Shown: positions 8,691 to 17,428, counted from the first letter of the stretch. The stretch: DNA of 51,892 bases from CAZIVO01 sp964542765 (GCA_964542765.1 CAZIVO010000010.1:1-51892), one strand, 5' to 3'. Made by a program: numbers and translations. Notes: generated from the sequence alone by a model not told the origin.

Positions 8691-9115
8691 CGGAACTTCG
8701 CCTGATGGGCTGGGCAGGTTTGCGCTGGCATCACCATGCCGAATCGAGTTCGAAGATAGACCTCGGGATATTTCCGGCGCGGCTCGTCGAACCGGCGGCT
8801 GATGGCGGGCTCGCCGCTCCCAGGAGGCAGGAAGGGCGTGGTTTCGCCAGACCGCATCCGCATGGTTGGAATGGCGAAGCTCCCGTGGCAGGCCGGTCTC
8901 CGCGGCAGGCAAGCCATCTTCAAGCGCGCCTCATTGAGTGAGGCGCCTTGGAGTTTGTCCATCGGATCATCCGCCACATCGTTGGCCTGGAGTGCACAGG
9001 CCTGATTGCCGGGCCTGTTGGGCCAGCCAGCCATGAAACTGGCATCCATGCCCAGCGCGAGGCCTCCGAGAAGCTCTCGTTCAACACGGGAAATGATGCC
9101 GCGCTTTCGGGTCAA
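8687..9115 (-). CDS. Hypothetical protein, first gene of the mutY operon
   Basis: A 142-residue product that I do not recognise. Its codon pattern is protein-like, with GC-rich third positions across the second half, and its stop overlaps the next start as ATGA, which supports it being real. It contains six cysteines, including LPRRPACH and PAQTCPAH segments, and a conserved-looking run TTPFLPPGSGEP. There is no CxxCH haem site and no clear signal peptide. The start is TTG 9115, with a possible internal ATG at 9049. It reads divergently from gyrA. Confidence 0.5.
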   Translation of the reverse strand: MTRKRGIISRVERELLGGLALGMDASFMAGWPNRPGNQACALQANDVADDPMDKLQGASLNEARLKMACLPRRPACHGSFAIPTMRMRSGETTPFLPPGSGEPAISRRFDEPRRKYPEVYLRTRFGMVMPAQTCPAHQAKFR

Positions 9116-9180
9116 AATTCTTGCTTTCGAGAGGTCGCTGGCATGGGAACTTCAAAATGGGGGGTTGGGCGGGAATGACC

Positions 9181-9197
9181 TGCCAAACCGTTTGGCA
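9181..9197. promoter_or_regulatory. Perfect 17-bp palindrome in the gyrA/mutY-operon divergent region
   Basis: The sequence TGCCAAAC-C-GTTTGGCA is an eight-base inverted repeat around one central base with no mismatch. It lies about 100 bp upstream of gyrA and about 66 bp upstream of the divergent operon start. This size and symmetry suit the operator of a dimeric regulator, but I cannot name the regulator. It could also fold as a tight hairpin in RNA. Confidence 0.5.
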
Positions 9198-9296
9198 AGA
9201 AGAAGATAACGGATTGGAATGGCTTGTTGATAGCACCATCTAGAGGGGGGAAAATAGAAGGGAACGGCGATAGCAGGCCCAAGTAATAGAGACAAG

Positions 9297-11774
9297 ATGA
9301 GCGACACCCCCCCACCTGCTGGTGACAGCAGAATTTCTGATCTCCTCATCGAGAAGGAGATGCAGGAGAGCTACCTGAATTACTCAATGAGCGTGATTTA
9401 CAGTCGCGCTCTACCGGATGTTCGGGATGGCTTGAAGCCCAGTCAGCGCCGCATTTTGGTGGCGATGAACGACCTCAACTTGGGGCCGCGAGCGGGTTTC
9501 CGGAAATGTGCGAAGATCTGCGGGGACACGTCAGGCAACTACCATCCGCATGGCGAGGGTGTGGTGTATCCCACTCTCGTGGGGATGGCGCAGCCCTTCG
9601 CCTCCCGTTATCCGCTGGTGAGTAGCCAAGGCAACTTCGGAGCGATCGACGGCAGTCCGCCGGCGGCGATGCGCTACACCGAGGCGCGGATGAATTACAG
9701 CGCGGTGGATGTGCTCCAAGACATCCAGCAGGAGACGGTCGACTTCGCGGACAACTACGATGGGACTCGTCGCGAACCGGTGGTCTTGCCGGGCAAGTTC
9801 CCACAACTCCTTTGCAATGGCACGACGGGCATTGCTGTTGGTATGGCAACCAGCTTGCCACCGCACAACCTGGGCGAGGTTGCCCAGGCGATCAAGGCCG
9901 TTCTCGCTGACCCGGGCATTTCCAGTGACGACTTACTGCAGTTGTTGCCGGGTCCTGACTTCCCCACGGGCGGAATCATCATGGGCCGATCCGGGATTCG
10001 CAGCGCGTACACCTGTGGTCGCGGAAATATCGCTGTGCGCGGCCGGTATCACATGGAGGAGGTGAAGGGTCGCAAGCAGATCGTCTTCACCGAAGTGCCT
10101 TTCCAGGTCAAGCTGAACACCATCCTTGAGAGGATTGCACACGTCGCGAAGACCGGCCAGATCGACACGATCTCCGATGTGAACGACGAATCGAACGAGC
10201 GCGTTGGACTTCGGCTGGTTGTTGAACTCAAGCGGGGCACCGAAGACGAGGCCGTCACCGCCAACCTTCTCTACAAGCTGACCCCGCTGCAGAGCACGTT
10301 CAGCATCATCAATCTTGCAATCGATCGTGGGCAACCCCGGACGCTGAGCGCCAAATCTTTGATCGAGAGTTATCGCGATCATCGCGTGGATGTGATCACG
10401 CGAAGGACGCGTTACTTGCTCCAAAAAGCCGAGGACCGCCTGCACATCCTCGAGGGTCTGAGAATTGCTGTTGCGAACATCGACGAGGTGGTCGAAACCA
10501 TCAAGAGTTCCGCAACCCCGGATCAGGCGCGAACGCGCCTGATGGAGAGGTTCGAACTCGGCGAAAAACAGTCGCGCGCCATTCTCGGGATGCGACTGCA
10601 GCAACTCACCGGGCTGGAGATCGAGAAGCTCGAGGAGGAATACGAAGAGATCAGAGAAAAGATCGCTTACTACAAATCCATCCTGGGTGATCGCAAGGTT
10701 CTGATCGGTTTGATCATCGATGATCTTGATGCGATGGTTGCGGCTTACGGTGACGAGCGCCGCACCGAGATTTCAGACGAAGAGGTCGGCGGCTTCATTC
10801 CGGAGCAGTTGATTCCGGAAGAGATGATGGTCGTGACGGTCAGTCGCCACGGGTATATCAAGCGAACTTCTTTGGCTCAGTATCGGAGCCAGGGCCGTGG
10901 CGGGAAGGGGATCCAAGCTGGCGAGACCAAGGAGGGCGACTTCCTCGAACACCTTTTTGTTGCCAGCACGCACGATTACTTCCTGTTCTTCTCGGACCGC
11001 GGCCGTGTTTACTGGCGAAAGGTATACGAGTTGCCGCAGTTCGGTCGGACTGCCCGTGGCCGCTCGCTCGTCAATGTTGTTCAGACACAGCGAGACGAAG
11101 AATCGATCATCCAGATCTTGCGCGTCGAGGATTTCGATGACCGCTTTCTGGTCACCGCGACCAGAAAGGGGCTCATCAAGAAAACGGTTCTGTCGGCATA
11201 TAGCCGACCCAATCGCGCTGGCATCATCGCAGTGGGCTTGGAGGAAGACGATCAATTGATCGGGGTTGGCTTGGCATCGGCCGAACAGACCATTGTCCTG
11301 GGCACGGCTGGCGGGAAGGCCATTCGCTTCATGGAGTCAGATGCCCGGGCGATGGGCAGGAGTGCGCGAGGTGTGCGAGGGATCAAGCTCAAGGAAGGTG
11401 ACCAGGTGGTTGATATGGTCATCACCGAGGACTCCAAGACCCTCTTGACGATCTGTGAGAACGGATACGGCAAGCGAACGAAGGTTCCGGATTACCGCGT
11501 TCAGGGACGGGGTGGCCAGGGGCTGATCGACATAAGAACAACCCAGCGTAATGGTGGAGTGGTCAACCTCCTCTCGGTTGATGATGATGATGAGATCATG
11601 ATGATCACCCGAGCCGGGCAGGTTGTGCGGACGAGTGCTTCGGGGATCAGCGTGATCGGACGGAACACCCAGGGTGTGCGGTGCATCTCGCTGCGAGGCG
11701 ACGACAGATTGGTTTCCTGTGCGAAGGTTCCTTCCGAGGAGCCTCAAGAGGTTGCTGGAGCTGAGGCTTCGTGA
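9297..11774 (+). CDS. gyrA: DNA gyrase subunit A
   Basis: An 825-residue type IIA topoisomerase subunit that cleaves and rejoins DNA during ATP-driven negative supercoiling. The catalytic tyrosine is Y127 in AAMRYTEAR. The C-terminal half is a six-bladed pinwheel containing a GyrA-box-like QGRGGKG near residue 545, supporting gyrase rather than topoisomerase IV. The quinolone-determining segment reads HPHGEGVVYP, so the residues equivalent to E. coli S83 and D87 are G88 and P92. The ATG at 9297 begins a normal N-terminus. The last codons overlap the yqeY-like gene. No gyrB is present in the window. Confidence 0.96.
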   Translation: MSDTPPPAGDSRISDLLIEKEMQESYLNYSMSVIYSRALPDVRDGLKPSQRRILVAMNDLNLGPRAGFRKCAKICGDTSGNYHPHGEGVVYPTLVGMAQPFASRYPLVSSQGNFGAIDGSPPAAMRYTEARMNYSAVDVLQDIQQETVDFADNYDGTRREPVVLPGKFPQLLCNGTTGIAVGMATSLPPHNLGEVAQAIKAVLADPGISSDDLLQLLPGPDFPTGGIIMGRSGIRSAYTCGRGNIAVRGRYHMEEVKGRKQIVFTEVPFQVKLNTILERIAHVAKTGQIDTISDVNDESNERVGLRLVVELKRGTEDEAVTANLLYKLTPLQSTFSIINLAIDRGQPRTLSAKSLIESYRDHRVDVITRRTRYLLQKAEDRLHILEGLRIAVANIDEVVETIKSSATPDQARTRLMERFELGEKQSRAILGMRLQQLTGLEIEKLEEEYEEIREKIAYYKSILGDRKVLIGLIIDDLDAMVAAYGDERRTEISDEEVGGFIPEQLIPEEMMVVTVSRHGYIKRTSLAQYRSQGRGGKGIQAGETKEGDFLEHLFVASTHDYFLFFSDRGRVYWRKVYELPQFGRTARGRSLVNVVQTQRDEESIIQILRVEDFDDRFLVTATRKGLIKKTVLSAYSRPNRAGIIAVGLEEDDQLIGVGLASAEQTIVLGTAGGKAIRFMESDARAMGRSARGVRGIKLKEGDQVVDMVITEDSKTLLTICENGYGKRTKVPDYRVQGRGGQGLIDIRTTQRNGGVVNLLSVDDDDEIMMITRAGQVVRTSASGISVIGRNTQGVRCISLRGDDRLVSCAKVPSEEPQEVAGAEAS

Positions 11775-12217
11775 TGGGAGCGTTGCAAGACCGCATCACG
11801 GCGGACTCCCGAACGGCGCTCAAGAGTGGTGAGAAGGACCGCCTCGGGGTTCTGCGCTTGCTCATTCATGGATTCCAGCAAGAGCAGATGCGTGTTGGGC
11901 GCGAGGGGCTGAATGAGGATGAAGAGCTCTCGATTCTTCAGAAGGCGGTCAAGATGCGCAAGGAGGCCGTTGCCTTGGCCCGCGAGCACGGCCGCGAGGA
12001 TATCGAAGCCAGGGAGACCGCAGAAATAGAGGTGATCAAGGCCTACCTCCCTTCGATGTTCAGTCCCGAAGAACTCGCGGGGAAAGTCGCGGAGTTGGGC
12101 GCAGAGATCGGTTACGAGAGCCCGAAAGATACGGGTCGCTTCATGAAGGAGTGGATGTCTCGGCACAAGGGCCGGGCCGACGGTAACGACGTCACCCAAG
12201 CCTTGCGGAACCTCTGA
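11774..12217 (+). CDS. yqeY: GatB/YqeY-domain protein
   Basis: A 147-residue helical protein of the YqeY family, related to the tRNA-binding tail domain of the amidotransferase subunit GatB. Recognisable parts are LQDRITADSRTALKSGEKDR at the N-terminus, DEELSILQKAVKMRKEA in the middle and EIEVIKAYLPSMFSPEEL. Its function is unproven; tRNA binding is inferred from the family. The ATG 11774 overlaps the gyrA TGA (TGATG), with GTG 11771 one codon earlier as an alternative. Co-transcription with gyrA is likely. It converges on the reductase gene with 30 bp between the stops. Confidence 0.9.
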   Translation: MGALQDRITADSRTALKSGEKDRLGVLRLLIHGFQQEQMRVGREGLNEDEELSILQKAVKMRKEAVALAREHGREDIEARETAEIEVIKAYLPSMFSPEELAGKVAELGAEIGYESPKDTGRFMKEWMSRHKGRADGNDVTQALRNL

Positions 12218-12247
12218 GTTTCTTGCCGCGTATCGGGCGGATCATCG

Positions 12248-13054
12248 CTACCAAGGGATCCTCATCGGCTCGCTCCCGGGGACGCAGGCATAGTGGCTGA
12301 AGTCAGTCATCCCTGCCTCGCGCAACACATCTTCATCCATCAACTCTTGCCCGGTTCGATCGCCAGGACCGGTCATGCAGATGGCAGCAGCAGCATCAGC
12401 GAGGATTTCAGATTTTCTCCATTGTTCAGGGCTGCCGAGTCCGAGATTGATGGTCGCCAAGCTCTCGATCAAGGTGACGGGCCAGAGCGAGTTGACAGCG
12501 ATGTTGCTATCGGCGACTTCGCGAGAAAGGCCGTGGGTGATCAAGGTCATGCCGAACTTGGAGATCATGTAGCCGATCTTTCCCGCAGCCATCTCGGGCG
12601 CGATGGGCGGCGACATATTGATGATGTGTCCGAACCCGTTTTCTTTCATGTGGGGGAGCACTGCTTGGCAGGCAAAGAAGGGTCCTTTGCAGTTGACTCC
12701 CATGACCAGGTCGAAGCGCTTTTCGGGAGTTTCTTCGATGGGGTGCCACCACGCGGCGCCGGCGTTGTTGACCAGGATGTCGATCCGGCCGAATTCGTCA
12801 GCGGCCTTGCCAACCATGGCCTGGATCTGATCGACGAAGCGAACATCGGTTTGCACGGGCAGGGCACGCCGGCCAAGTTCTTCGACCTCTTTGGCCACGG
12901 TCAGGATGGTTCCTGGGAGCTTTGGGTGGGGTTCGACCGTCTTGGCGGCGAGAACAATATCGCACCCCTGCTTTGCAAGGGCCAAGGCGACGGAGCGGCC
13001 GACACCTCGACTGGCGCCAGTGACAATGGCAACCCTATCATTGAGATTGGTCAT
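12248..13054 (-). CDS. HSDL2-like short-chain dehydrogenase/reductase
   Basis: A 268-residue classical-fold oxidoreductase. The cofactor motif is TGASRGVGRS, followed by NNAG, and the catalytic pair is in GYMISKFG (Y-x3-K). The extended AAKTVEPHPKLPGTI segment after the second strand is characteristic of the hydroxysteroid-dehydrogenase-like-2 group, whose natural substrate is unclear. The position normally occupied by the catalytic serine is in INMSPP. The C-terminal segment (DRTGQELMDEDVLREAG) is also group-specific. The ATG start at 13054 is unambiguous, and the sterol carrier domain found in the animal protein is absent. Confidence 0.88.
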   Translation of the reverse strand: MTNLNDRVAIVTGASRGVGRSVALALAKQGCDIVLAAKTVEPHPKLPGTILTVAKEVEELGRRALPVQTDVRFVDQIQAMVGKAADEFGRIDILVNNAGAAWWHPIEETPEKRFDLVMGVNCKGPFFACQAVLPHMKENGFGHIINMSPPIAPEMAAGKIGYMISKFGMTLITHGLSREVADSNIAVNSLWPVTLIESLATINLGLGSPEQWRKSEILADAAAAICMTGPGDRTGQELMDEDVLREAGMTDFSHYACVPGSEPMRIPW

Positions 13055-13131
13055 GCCAGCAGCGTAGCCGTTGGGTCTTGCGGCAGCGAGATATCCGCTT
13101 CCCCGCCCTCCTCTTGCTACACTGTTTCACC

Positions 13132-14835
13132 GTGAAGCCCCGACTGGTCATACTCCTGTTGATCCCGGTATGCATCGCCCTCATCGCGATTGCCAATGCA
13201 TTGCTGGATGGTGATTCCAGGGGTCTTGAGGCTCCGGATCCGCAGGTCTCGCAACCGGCGAATCCCTACCGCGATCAAGAACCGGTGGTGATCGATCCCC
13301 GGATCGAAATGAAGGAGGGGCAACCGGGAGCTGTGGGAGCGTCGCAACTGCAGATCTACCGGATCATCGACGCCCGGAACAAGGCGCCGATCGCCCGCGC
13401 ATCTCTGCTTTCGGCTCGGGCGGGTAGCTTGATTGCTGTTACCGGAGAAGACGGCGAGGCCGAGGTCCGGGGTCGCGGCCCCTCTCAGATTGTATTTTCG
13501 GCACCGGGATATCTGCTCGCCTTCCATCACCTGACGTCCCCGGGGCTTCGCCGTATCAGGGAGGCTGCTGAGGAGAGCGGCGTCTTCGAAATTTCTCTGG
13601 AGCCCGATGTCTACACGATCCCCTTCGCACTCCGGTTCATCACGAGCCATGGTGAGAAACCGTCACGTGTGAGCTTCCATGTGGAGTGTCTCCATGAGTT
13701 TCCTCCATCGGGAAACTCCGTGCCGACCGACCGGATTGGCATGGGTGCCCCGATCAATCATGAATTGCGACAGACTTGGGCCCAGCACGCTCTCCTCTCC
13801 GGCTTGTCCGGTTTCTCTGAGCAGATGGTGCACCTCGGGCAGGACAGTTCGGCGAAGTTGTTCGAGGTGGCTGCCGAGGCAAATTTGCGCTTTGTTGCGG
13901 CTGGTCCGTATCAAATAGAGGCGCGATCGGCCGAGGGCGATGTGGCGCGGACCACTCTTCACGTGACGCGACGTCAAGCCGAGCCTGAAGTCATCGAACT
14001 TCGGCCGGGTCAGAGCGCAGAAGGTCTCGTCATCGATGCAGCCAATGGCGAGCCGATTGAGGGTGCCATCATCATGCTACGAACATCGGCTATCGGAGTC
14101 GGTGAGATCACCTCCAACATCAAGGGGCAATTCAGCCTCGGCCCCTTGACCGGGGCACCGTTCATCTTGGATGTGCAGCATGACTGGTTCGAAGACGCAT
14201 CCATCGGCCCGCGCCGACCGGGTAAAGAGGTTTTCAAGATATTGATGCGACGAAAGCCGGTGCATGTCATCAAAGGCAAGGTTCGATCAAGGACGGATCG
14301 ATCTCCGGTTGCGGGCGCGACAGTTTCGCTGCGGAGGTTTGGCGAAGTAGATGCGAAGACAGTCACCGCCGAGGATGGGCGGTTTGAGTTGCGATCGCAG
14401 CGAGTGGACCCAGAGCTTGTGGTGGCGTCAACCGGCTACTATGTGTACGTGGAAGTCATTGATCCCGCGGCTCCGCCAGCGACGTATGACCTGATACCGG
14501 ATTCTCCCGAAGCTCGGATGAGGGCGGGAATGACGGCACTCCTTTCCGGCGTGGCCAGGACGGCCAAGGGCGCTCCAGCATCTGGCATTCCGGTCATGCT
14601 GGTTTCCGAAGAACCGTTGATGCTGCAAGGCATCGTCGGCCGCCGTATCCTGGAGGGGGGTATCCTGAGGATGAATTCTCATGCGATGACCGATGGCGAG
14701 GGCCGGTTTGTGATCGAATGTATGGCCCCAGGGCCAGCCACCGTACGGGTTGCGGGCGTCGACCACGCACCAAAACACGTGCATGTGGTGTTGGGTACCC
14801 ATGTAAAGGGGCTGGACCTGCGATCCTCTCATTGA
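13132..14835 (+). CDS. Membrane-anchored protein with repeated carboxypeptidase-regulatory-like domains
   Basis: About 567 residues from GTG 13132, which gives a basic VKPR start and one hydrophobic segment (VILLLIPVCIALIAIANAL), a signal anchor. The rest is extracytoplasmic, with at least four repeats of the carboxypeptidase-regulatory (CNA-B/prealbumin-like) fold. Their hallmarks are a V-x-D-A or G-x-V start, an A-G-A-x-V strand and a D-G-x-F-x-L turn, as in TAEDGRFEL and TDGEGRFVIE. Such domains act as structural or binding modules. The in-frame ATG at 13078 would place extra residues before the anchor. The phosphatase gene follows after 14 bp. No enzymatic motif is visible. Confidence 0.72.
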   Translation: MKPRLVILLLIPVCIALIAIANALLDGDSRGLEAPDPQVSQPANPYRDQEPVVIDPRIEMKEGQPGAVGASQLQIYRIIDARNKAPIARASLLSARAGSLIAVTGEDGEAEVRGRGPSQIVFSAPGYLLAFHHLTSPGLRRIREAAEESGVFEISLEPDVYTIPFALRFITSHGEKPSRVSFHVECLHEFPPSGNSVPTDRIGMGAPINHELRQTWAQHALLSGLSGFSEQMVHLGQDSSAKLFEVAAEANLRFVAAGPYQIEARSAEGDVARTTLHVTRRQAEPEVIELRPGQSAEGLVIDAANGEPIEGAIIMLRTSAIGVGEITSNIKGQFSLGPLTGAPFILDVQHDWFEDASIGPRRPGKEVFKILMRRKPVHVIKGKVRSRTDRSPVAGATVSLRRFGEVDAKTVTAEDGRFELRSQRVDPELVVASTGYYVYVEVIDPAAPPATYDLIPDSPEARMRAGMTALLSGVARTAKGAPASGIPVMLVSEEPLMLQGIVGRRILEGGILRMNSHAMTDGEGRFVIECMAPGPATVRVAGVDHAPKHVHVVLGTHVKGLDLRSSH

Positions 14836-14849
14836 TTGGCTGTGTAGAC

Positions 14850-16163
14850 ATGAGAAATGCCATTGCCGTTTTGACGTTCTTCTGCGCATCGCTGGCCTTG
14901 CCAGCGAGGAGTGTTGCTCAAGAACAGGATGTCATGATTCTCGATGGCAAACCCCTGTCCCAACTATCTGCAATCCTCGATCCATTCGAAGGCCTGCGGA
15001 TGACCGGCAGCAACGCGGAGGGTTCGCTGGTGGTCCATTTTCGCTATCCGTATTTGGAATTTCCCTCCGTGAGCGAACACGACCTGGATCGAACGGACAA
15101 GGTGAGCATCACTCTGGTCGAAGCGGGCGAATCCCGGAAGATCGATCAAGGTCAGCTGGTGATTTCGGCCTTTGCACGCGAGCGAGTGTCGGGGAGCTTG
15201 ACCTGGCGGCTACAGCCTGAATCGAAGCACCGGGAACTGGAGTTCAGTGTGCCGGTGCGGGTGGAACGACGAGAGCCTGCGGTTGTGAAGAGTGTTCCTG
15301 AGATCGGCCCATTCCCGATGCCTGCCCGAAGGCCCAACCCCAAAGATCTCGTGTTTTGTGCGGTGGGCGACACGGGGACCGGTTTGCCTGGGGCTGAGCG
15401 TGTGGCTCGCTCCATAGCCCGGCTTGCCCGGACAGGCCCGCTCGATTTTGTTTTGTTGCTTGGCGACAACTTCGGACCCAAGGGCGTCGAATCCATACGA
15501 GACCCCCAGTGGCAGTCGAAGTTTGAAAAGCTGTTTGATCCGAGCAAGCTGGCAGTTCCATTTTACGCTGTCCTGGGTGATGGCGACCACAGGAGTGACC
15601 GCGTTGCCCCTCGGCTTTACGGGCTGAATAACCCGCGCTGGACTCACCCCAAGCCGACCTACCCTTTTCAGACAGAGAGTCACGGGGCGAAGTTCACCTT
15701 CATTGGCGTCGATACGACTTTCTTGCTCGGAAACATTTCCAATCCTGATGTTCGGATTGCCAATCGAGTCATGGTCCATGCCCTGCAGATGTTGTCTAGC
15801 GACTGGAAGATCATGTTTGGCCACCACTCTCTCTACTCCAGCGGCGGGAAGCGCGACGGCGAGCGGAGTAAGAAGTTGCGAGAGGTGTGCGAGAGCTGGT
15901 TCGAGAAGTTTGCCCTCGATTTGTATATCGGTGGCAACGATCGCAGCCTGGAAATTCTGAAGCCCAAGAAAGGGGTTACCCATGTTGTCAGCGGCGGTGG
16001 CGGTGGGCCCGAGATGGCGCATTCGTTGACCTGCCGCGAGGACACTATCTACGGGTATACGGGCGGTGGGTTCACCTGGTTTCGTTTCGATGGCGAGAAG
16101 CTCGAAATCACCATCTACGATGCTGATGGCCGGGCGAAGTATGTTCATTATCTGAAGAAATGA
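14850..16163 (+). CDS. Secreted purple-acid-phosphatase-like metallophosphoesterase with altered ligands
   Basis: A 437-residue exported protein with a clear Sec signal peptide (cleavage near ARSVAQEQ). The calcineurin-like domain begins around residue 165 with GDTGTG and GDNFG, then LGDGDH in place of the usual GNHD and an intact GHHSLYSSG. The final metal motif GHDH is instead GNDR (N363, R365), and the tyrosine normally after GDN-F is glycine. Two or three metal ligands are therefore changed, so activity may be lost or altered. A preceding domain of about 130 residues is unassigned. The frame is open upstream, but ATG 14850 gives the signal peptide. Its stop overlaps the NUDIX start as ATGA. 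Confidence 0.8.
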   Translation: MRNAIAVLTFFCASLALPARSVAQEQDVMILDGKPLSQLSAILDPFEGLRMTGSNAEGSLVVHFRYPYLEFPSVSEHDLDRTDKVSITLVEAGESRKIDQGQLVISAFARERVSGSLTWRLQPESKHRELEFSVPVRVERREPAVVKSVPEIGPFPMPARRPNPKDLVFCAVGDTGTGLPGAERVARSIARLARTGPLDFVLLLGDNFGPKGVESIRDPQWQSKFEKLFDPSKLAVPFYAVLGDGDHRSDRVAPRLYGLNNPRWTHPKPTYPFQTESHGAKFTFIGVDTTFLLGNISNPDVRIANRVMVHALQMLSSDWKIMFGHHSLYSSGGKRDGERSKKLREVCESWFEKFALDLYIGGNDRSLEILKPKKGVTHVVSGGGGGPEMAHSLTCREDTIYGYTGGGFTWFRFDGEKLEITIYDADGRAKYVHYLKK

Positions 16164-16723
16164 GTGAGCCTCTTGAGCCCTGGGAGCAGCTTCGCGAAGA
16201 GCCATTGGTGCGCTACAAGGCGTTCGATGTACGACGATCCTGGCGGCGGTCGCCACGGACCGGAGCCGAGATTGGCTTCTTTTTGATCGACACCTGGAAC
16301 TGGGTAAACATCGTTGCGATCACCGACCGAGACGAAATTTTGCTCGTCCGTCAGTACCGCCATGGAACCCAAGAATTCACCATCGAGGTCCCAGGGGGGC
16401 TCTTGGATCCGGGCGAGGACGATCCTATTCAGGCGGCGGCCCGTGAGTTGCGAGAGGAAACGGGCTACAAGCATGGTGAACTTCGCCTTCTTGGTGTGAC
16501 GCGCCCGAACCCTGCTATTTTTTCGAACAAGCTATCAACTTATCTGGCGACGGATTGCGTGCTCGATGGTGAGTTGGCGATGGATGCCGGGGAGGACATC
16601 GAAGTTGTCCACGTGCCGATCACCGAACTCGACGAGATGCTGTGCCGCGGTGAGATCGATCACTCGCTGGTGTTGGCGAGTCTTCACCTGTTCAGACTCA
16701 AGGGCGCGGCGGTTGACGGTTAA
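16160..16723 (+). CDS. NUDIX hydrolase, ADP-ribose pyrophosphatase type
   Basis: A 187-residue NudF-like enzyme predicted to split ADP-ribose or a related nucleoside diphosphate derivative. The NUDIX box is complete: GG-LLDPGEDDPIQAAA then RELREETGY, with the metal-binding REEET core. The QYRHG strand before the box and the PNPAIFSNK loop after it are typical of the ADP-ribose branch. The ATG start overlaps the phosphatase stop (ATGA), so both are probably translated together. It is cytoplasmic while its upstream partner is exported, so the two need not act on the same substrate. Confidence 0.88.
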   Translation: MSEPLEPWEQLREEPLVRYKAFDVRRSWRRSPRTGAEIGFFLIDTWNWVNIVAITDRDEILLVRQYRHGTQEFTIEVPGGLLDPGEDDPIQAAARELREETGYKHGELRLLGVTRPNPAIFSNKLSTYLATDCVLDGELAMDAGEDIEVVHVPITELDEMLCRGEIDHSLVLASLHLFRLKGAAVDG

Positions 16724-16725
16724 CG

Positions 16726-16870
16726 AGAAAAACCCGCTCGGCAGTTCCCTCTGTTCAAAGGATGTTGATGTATGTGGACTGCTGGGCGGGTCTTGTCTCG
16801 GCGAGCATCGCTCGCGTCACCCATAAATAGTCCCGAGACAGCAGGGGTAACGGGGCGCGGGACAATTTTT
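16726..16870. terminator. Structured convergent intergenic region with overlapping inverted repeats
   Basis: Three elements are visible. An imperfect 13-14 bp stem pairs 16731-16744 with 16779-16792; read on the minus strand it is followed by a T run, fitting a terminator for the alarmone hydrolase gene. A second pairing joins GTCTCGG (16795-16801) to CCGAGAC (16833-16839) around a perfect GCGAGC-ATC-GCTCGC hairpin. A third joins GTCCCG (16830-16835) to CGGGAC (16858-16863) and is followed by AATTTTTG, fitting a plus-strand terminator for the NUDIX gene. The second and third cannot form together. Confidence 0.5.
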
Positions 16871-16888
16871 GTGTTTGCCGACGGCTTG

Positions 16889-17428
16889 CTATGGATGAGC
16901 AGCAGTCGCTCGCCTCTCGATTGATTCTCGCAATGCGTTTTCCAGGGCCGAGTTGCCACCACGGCAGGCTTCGAGAACGCTGCTGGATTCGGCAATGTAT
17001 TCCCTCTTGCGTTTGTCAGAAAATCCGACCATGTCGTTCAGATTGTCTAGACGGTCAGCGAGTTTGACAGCTTTCGCCTCGGCGGAACCGGTCCGGACTC
17101 GCTCGATTTGCTCGATCCGACGTTCTTTTTTGGGCAGGCGCATATCGCCTGATAATTCACTCACGAGATCGGCCACTCGTTTTCCAAAGCGTTGCTCGAT
17201 GGTTTGCCACTCGCAGTCGGTGTCTTCGATCAGATCGTGAAGGATGCCGGCGAGGATAACGTCGGTGTCGGTGATTCCTCCTGTTGAGCGAAGGAGTTCG
17301 GCTACACGGAGGGGGTGAACGATATAGGGCCGCCCGTCCTTTCGGGTTTGATTCGCATGCTTGTGCATGGCGAAGACAACGGATTCGGCGATTCGGTGAT
17401 GTGGCGGCTCGGTCACGGTTTCTTGCAT
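16889..17428 (-). CDS. MESH1-like HD-domain alarmone hydrolase
   Basis: About 179 residues, a stand-alone HD hydrolase resembling the hydrolase half of SpoT and the metazoan MESH1 (ppGpp or NADPH phosphatase). The metal-site residues are present: the KHANQTRKDG histidine, the LHDLIEDTD HD pair and the aspartate in KLADRLDNL. The PYIVHPLRVA and RFGKRVADLV blocks match the family. There is no synthetase, TGS or ACT domain. I chose ATG 17428 because GAGG lies nine bases upstream. A TTG at 17461 would create a TTGA overlap with the sixA stop and remains possible. It is the last gene of the rpiA-sixA unit. Confidence 0.85.
   Translation of the reverse strand: MQETVTEPPHHRIAESVVFAMHKHANQTRKDGRPYIVHPLRVAELLRSTGGITDTDVILAGILHDLIEDTDCEWQTIEQRFGKRVADLVSELSGDMRLPKKERRIEQIERVRTGSAEAKAVKLADRLDNLNDMVGFSDKRKREYIAESSSVLEACRGGNSALENALRESIERRATAAHP

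Noticed and set aside
7627..8802. 391-codon plus-strand open frame
   Set aside because: It is antisense to mutY and the membrane protein gene, both of which have clear motifs.
9220..9262. Possible sigma70 promoter for gyrA (TTGATA with AAAATA)
   Set aside because: The -10 hexamer is a poor match to the consensus, so it is not listed as a feature.
15210..16256. 348-codon minus-strand open frame
   Set aside because: It is opposite to the secreted phosphatase, whose signal peptide and motifs are clear.
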